Shown here one piece after another: positions 63,119 to 64,000 of a stretch of DNA of 64,000 nucleotides. Location of the stretch: the NCBI RefSeq assembly GCF_033958435.1, contig NC_134138.1:268871798-268935797 (forward strand), in the 5' to 3' direction. The DNA comes from Carettochelys insculpta (lineage: Eukaryota > Chordata > Testudines > Carettochelyidae). Position 1 is the stretch's first letter, and every line of letters starts with the position of its first letter. Made by a program: the position numbers and the translations under genes. Below the pieces are notes generated by a model, which made no database searches, had not been told where the DNA came from, and saw nothing but the letters and a program-made list of their open reading frames with translations.

Positions 63119-64000
63119 TCATAGCATCATAGAACAATAGAACTGGAAGAGACCCAAAAAAGCCATCTAGTCCAGCCCCCTGCCTTAGGCAGGACCAAAC
63201 CCAACAGATCAGCCCAGCCAGGACTTTGTCAAGGCGAGACTTAAACACCTCCAGGGATGGAGACTCCACAACTTCCCTGGGTAGACCATTCCAGTGCTTC
63301 ACCACCCTCCTCGTGAAAAAGATTTTCCTAATGTTCAACCTGGACCATCCCAACCGCAGCTTGAAAGCATTGTTCCGTGTTCTGCCATCCATGACCACTG
63401 TGAACAGCCTCTCTCCAGCCTCTTTGCAACCTCCCGTCAGTAAGTTGAAGGCTGTTATCAAGTCCCCCCTCTGTCTTCTCTTCTGCAGATGAAACAGTCC
63501 CAGTCCCCTCAACCTTTCTTCATAGGTCATATGCTCCAGCCCCCGAATTATTTGGTCACCCTTTGCTGGACCCACTCCAGTGTACCCACACCCTTCCTAT
63601 AACTGGGGGCTCAGACCTGTACACAGTACTCCAGATGCGGCCTCACCAAAGCTGAATAAAGAGGAATAATCACTTCTCTGGATCTGCTGGCAATGCTCCT
63701 CTTGATGCAACCTAATATACCATTAGCTTTCTTGGCTGCAATGGCACACTGTTGACTCATGTCCAGCTTCGCGTCCACTACAACTCCCAGGTCCTTTTCT
63801 GCAGAACTACTATTGAACCAGTCGGACCCCAGCCTGTAACAATGCTTGGGGTTCTTCAGGCCCAAGTGCAGGACTCTGCACTTGTCCTTATTGAACCTCA
63901 TCAGATTTCTTGCAGCCCAGTCTTCCAATTTGTCTAAGTCACTCTGGACCCTGTCCCTATCCACCAGCATATCTACCTCTCCCCCAGCTTAGTGTCATCC
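63119..64000 (-). mobile_element. CR1 LINE, reverse, running off the window
   Basis: The terminus ATAGCATCATAGAACAATAGAACTGG starts near 63119. On the minus strand the C-terminal ORF2 frames are largely open (63970-63611: [48 protein letters not shown]; then 63575-63105: [20 protein letters not shown]). One frame change lies near 63575-63611. It is closely similar to the CR1 at 55.8-60.4 kb, suggesting recent common ancestry. ORF2 continues outside the window. Confidence 0.92.

Noticed and set aside
1..64000. Exons of a host protein-coding gene
   Set aside because: I checked the longer frames on both strands for known domains and found only transposon proteins; very short exons or noncoding RNA genes cannot be excluded by eye.

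Overview
The window looks like intergenic or intronic DNA of a turtle (Testudines), or at least of a non-avian, non-mammalian amniote. I saw no exon of a recognisable host gene on either strand and no tRNA, rRNA or CRISPR array. The sequence is a dense mosaic of nested transposable elements: CR1 LINEs with the typical reptile 3' ends; many short DNA transposons whose ends read GGCTAYGTCTACAC with 3-bp target duplications; hAT elements with 8-bp duplications; Tc1/mariner-, Tigger- and Penelope-like pieces; MIR-type SINE fragments; and one probable retroviral LTR. The turtle assignment rests on recalled repeat sequence, not on a search.

The centrepiece is a 4.65-kb autonomous-looking PIF/Harbinger transposon at 6642-11287, bounded by ATA target duplications. 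It is GC-rich in an AT-rich setting. It carries two convergent, intron-containing genes: a HARBI1-type DDE transposase (+ strand, 119-bp intron) and a Myb/SANT-like DNA-binding protein (- strand, 819-bp intron). Each gene is interrupted only by an apparent one-base expansion of a C9/G9 run near its N terminus. Two internally deleted derivatives of a sister element (3768-4480 and 39397-40078) keep its ends and the first 14 codons of a transposase gene.

The other large element is a nearly full-length CR1 at about 55.8-60.4 kb. It has a tandemly duplicated 345-bp 5' promoter unit (inverted CCAAT box plus TATA box), ORF1 (SGNH-esterase type) and ORF2 (endonuclease plus reverse transcriptase). It is dead: three stops that look like CGA-to-TGA changes, two length changes, and substitutions at two catalytic positions. 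Seven or more other CR1 fragments occur at 12.3-13.4, 15.7-17.9, 18.5-20.7, 36.9-38.5 (two pieces), 40.1-40.9, 48.3-51.9 and 63.1-64.0 kb.

Layout: 0-6.6 kb, old MITEs and one Harbinger derivative. 6.6-11.3 kb, the autonomous Harbinger. 11.3-25 kb, CR1 copies interrupted by MITEs and hATs. 25-28 kb, single-copy-looking DNA plus an LTR. 28-31.4 kb, an old Myb-bearing element. 31.4-36.7 kb, mostly unrecognised DNA. 36.7-41.1 kb, a second copy of the old Myb-bearing element, split by CR1, mariner and Harbinger insertions. 41.4-46.1 kb, stacked MITEs and hATs. 46.8-47.6 kb, a Penelope-like fragment with a GIY-YIG domain. 48.3-52 kb, a CR1 split by a hAT. 52.7-53.6 kb, two MITEs. 55.5-60.4 kb, the big CR1. 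60.4-64 kb, SINE and Penelope tails, a Tigger-like element and a CR1 running off the window.
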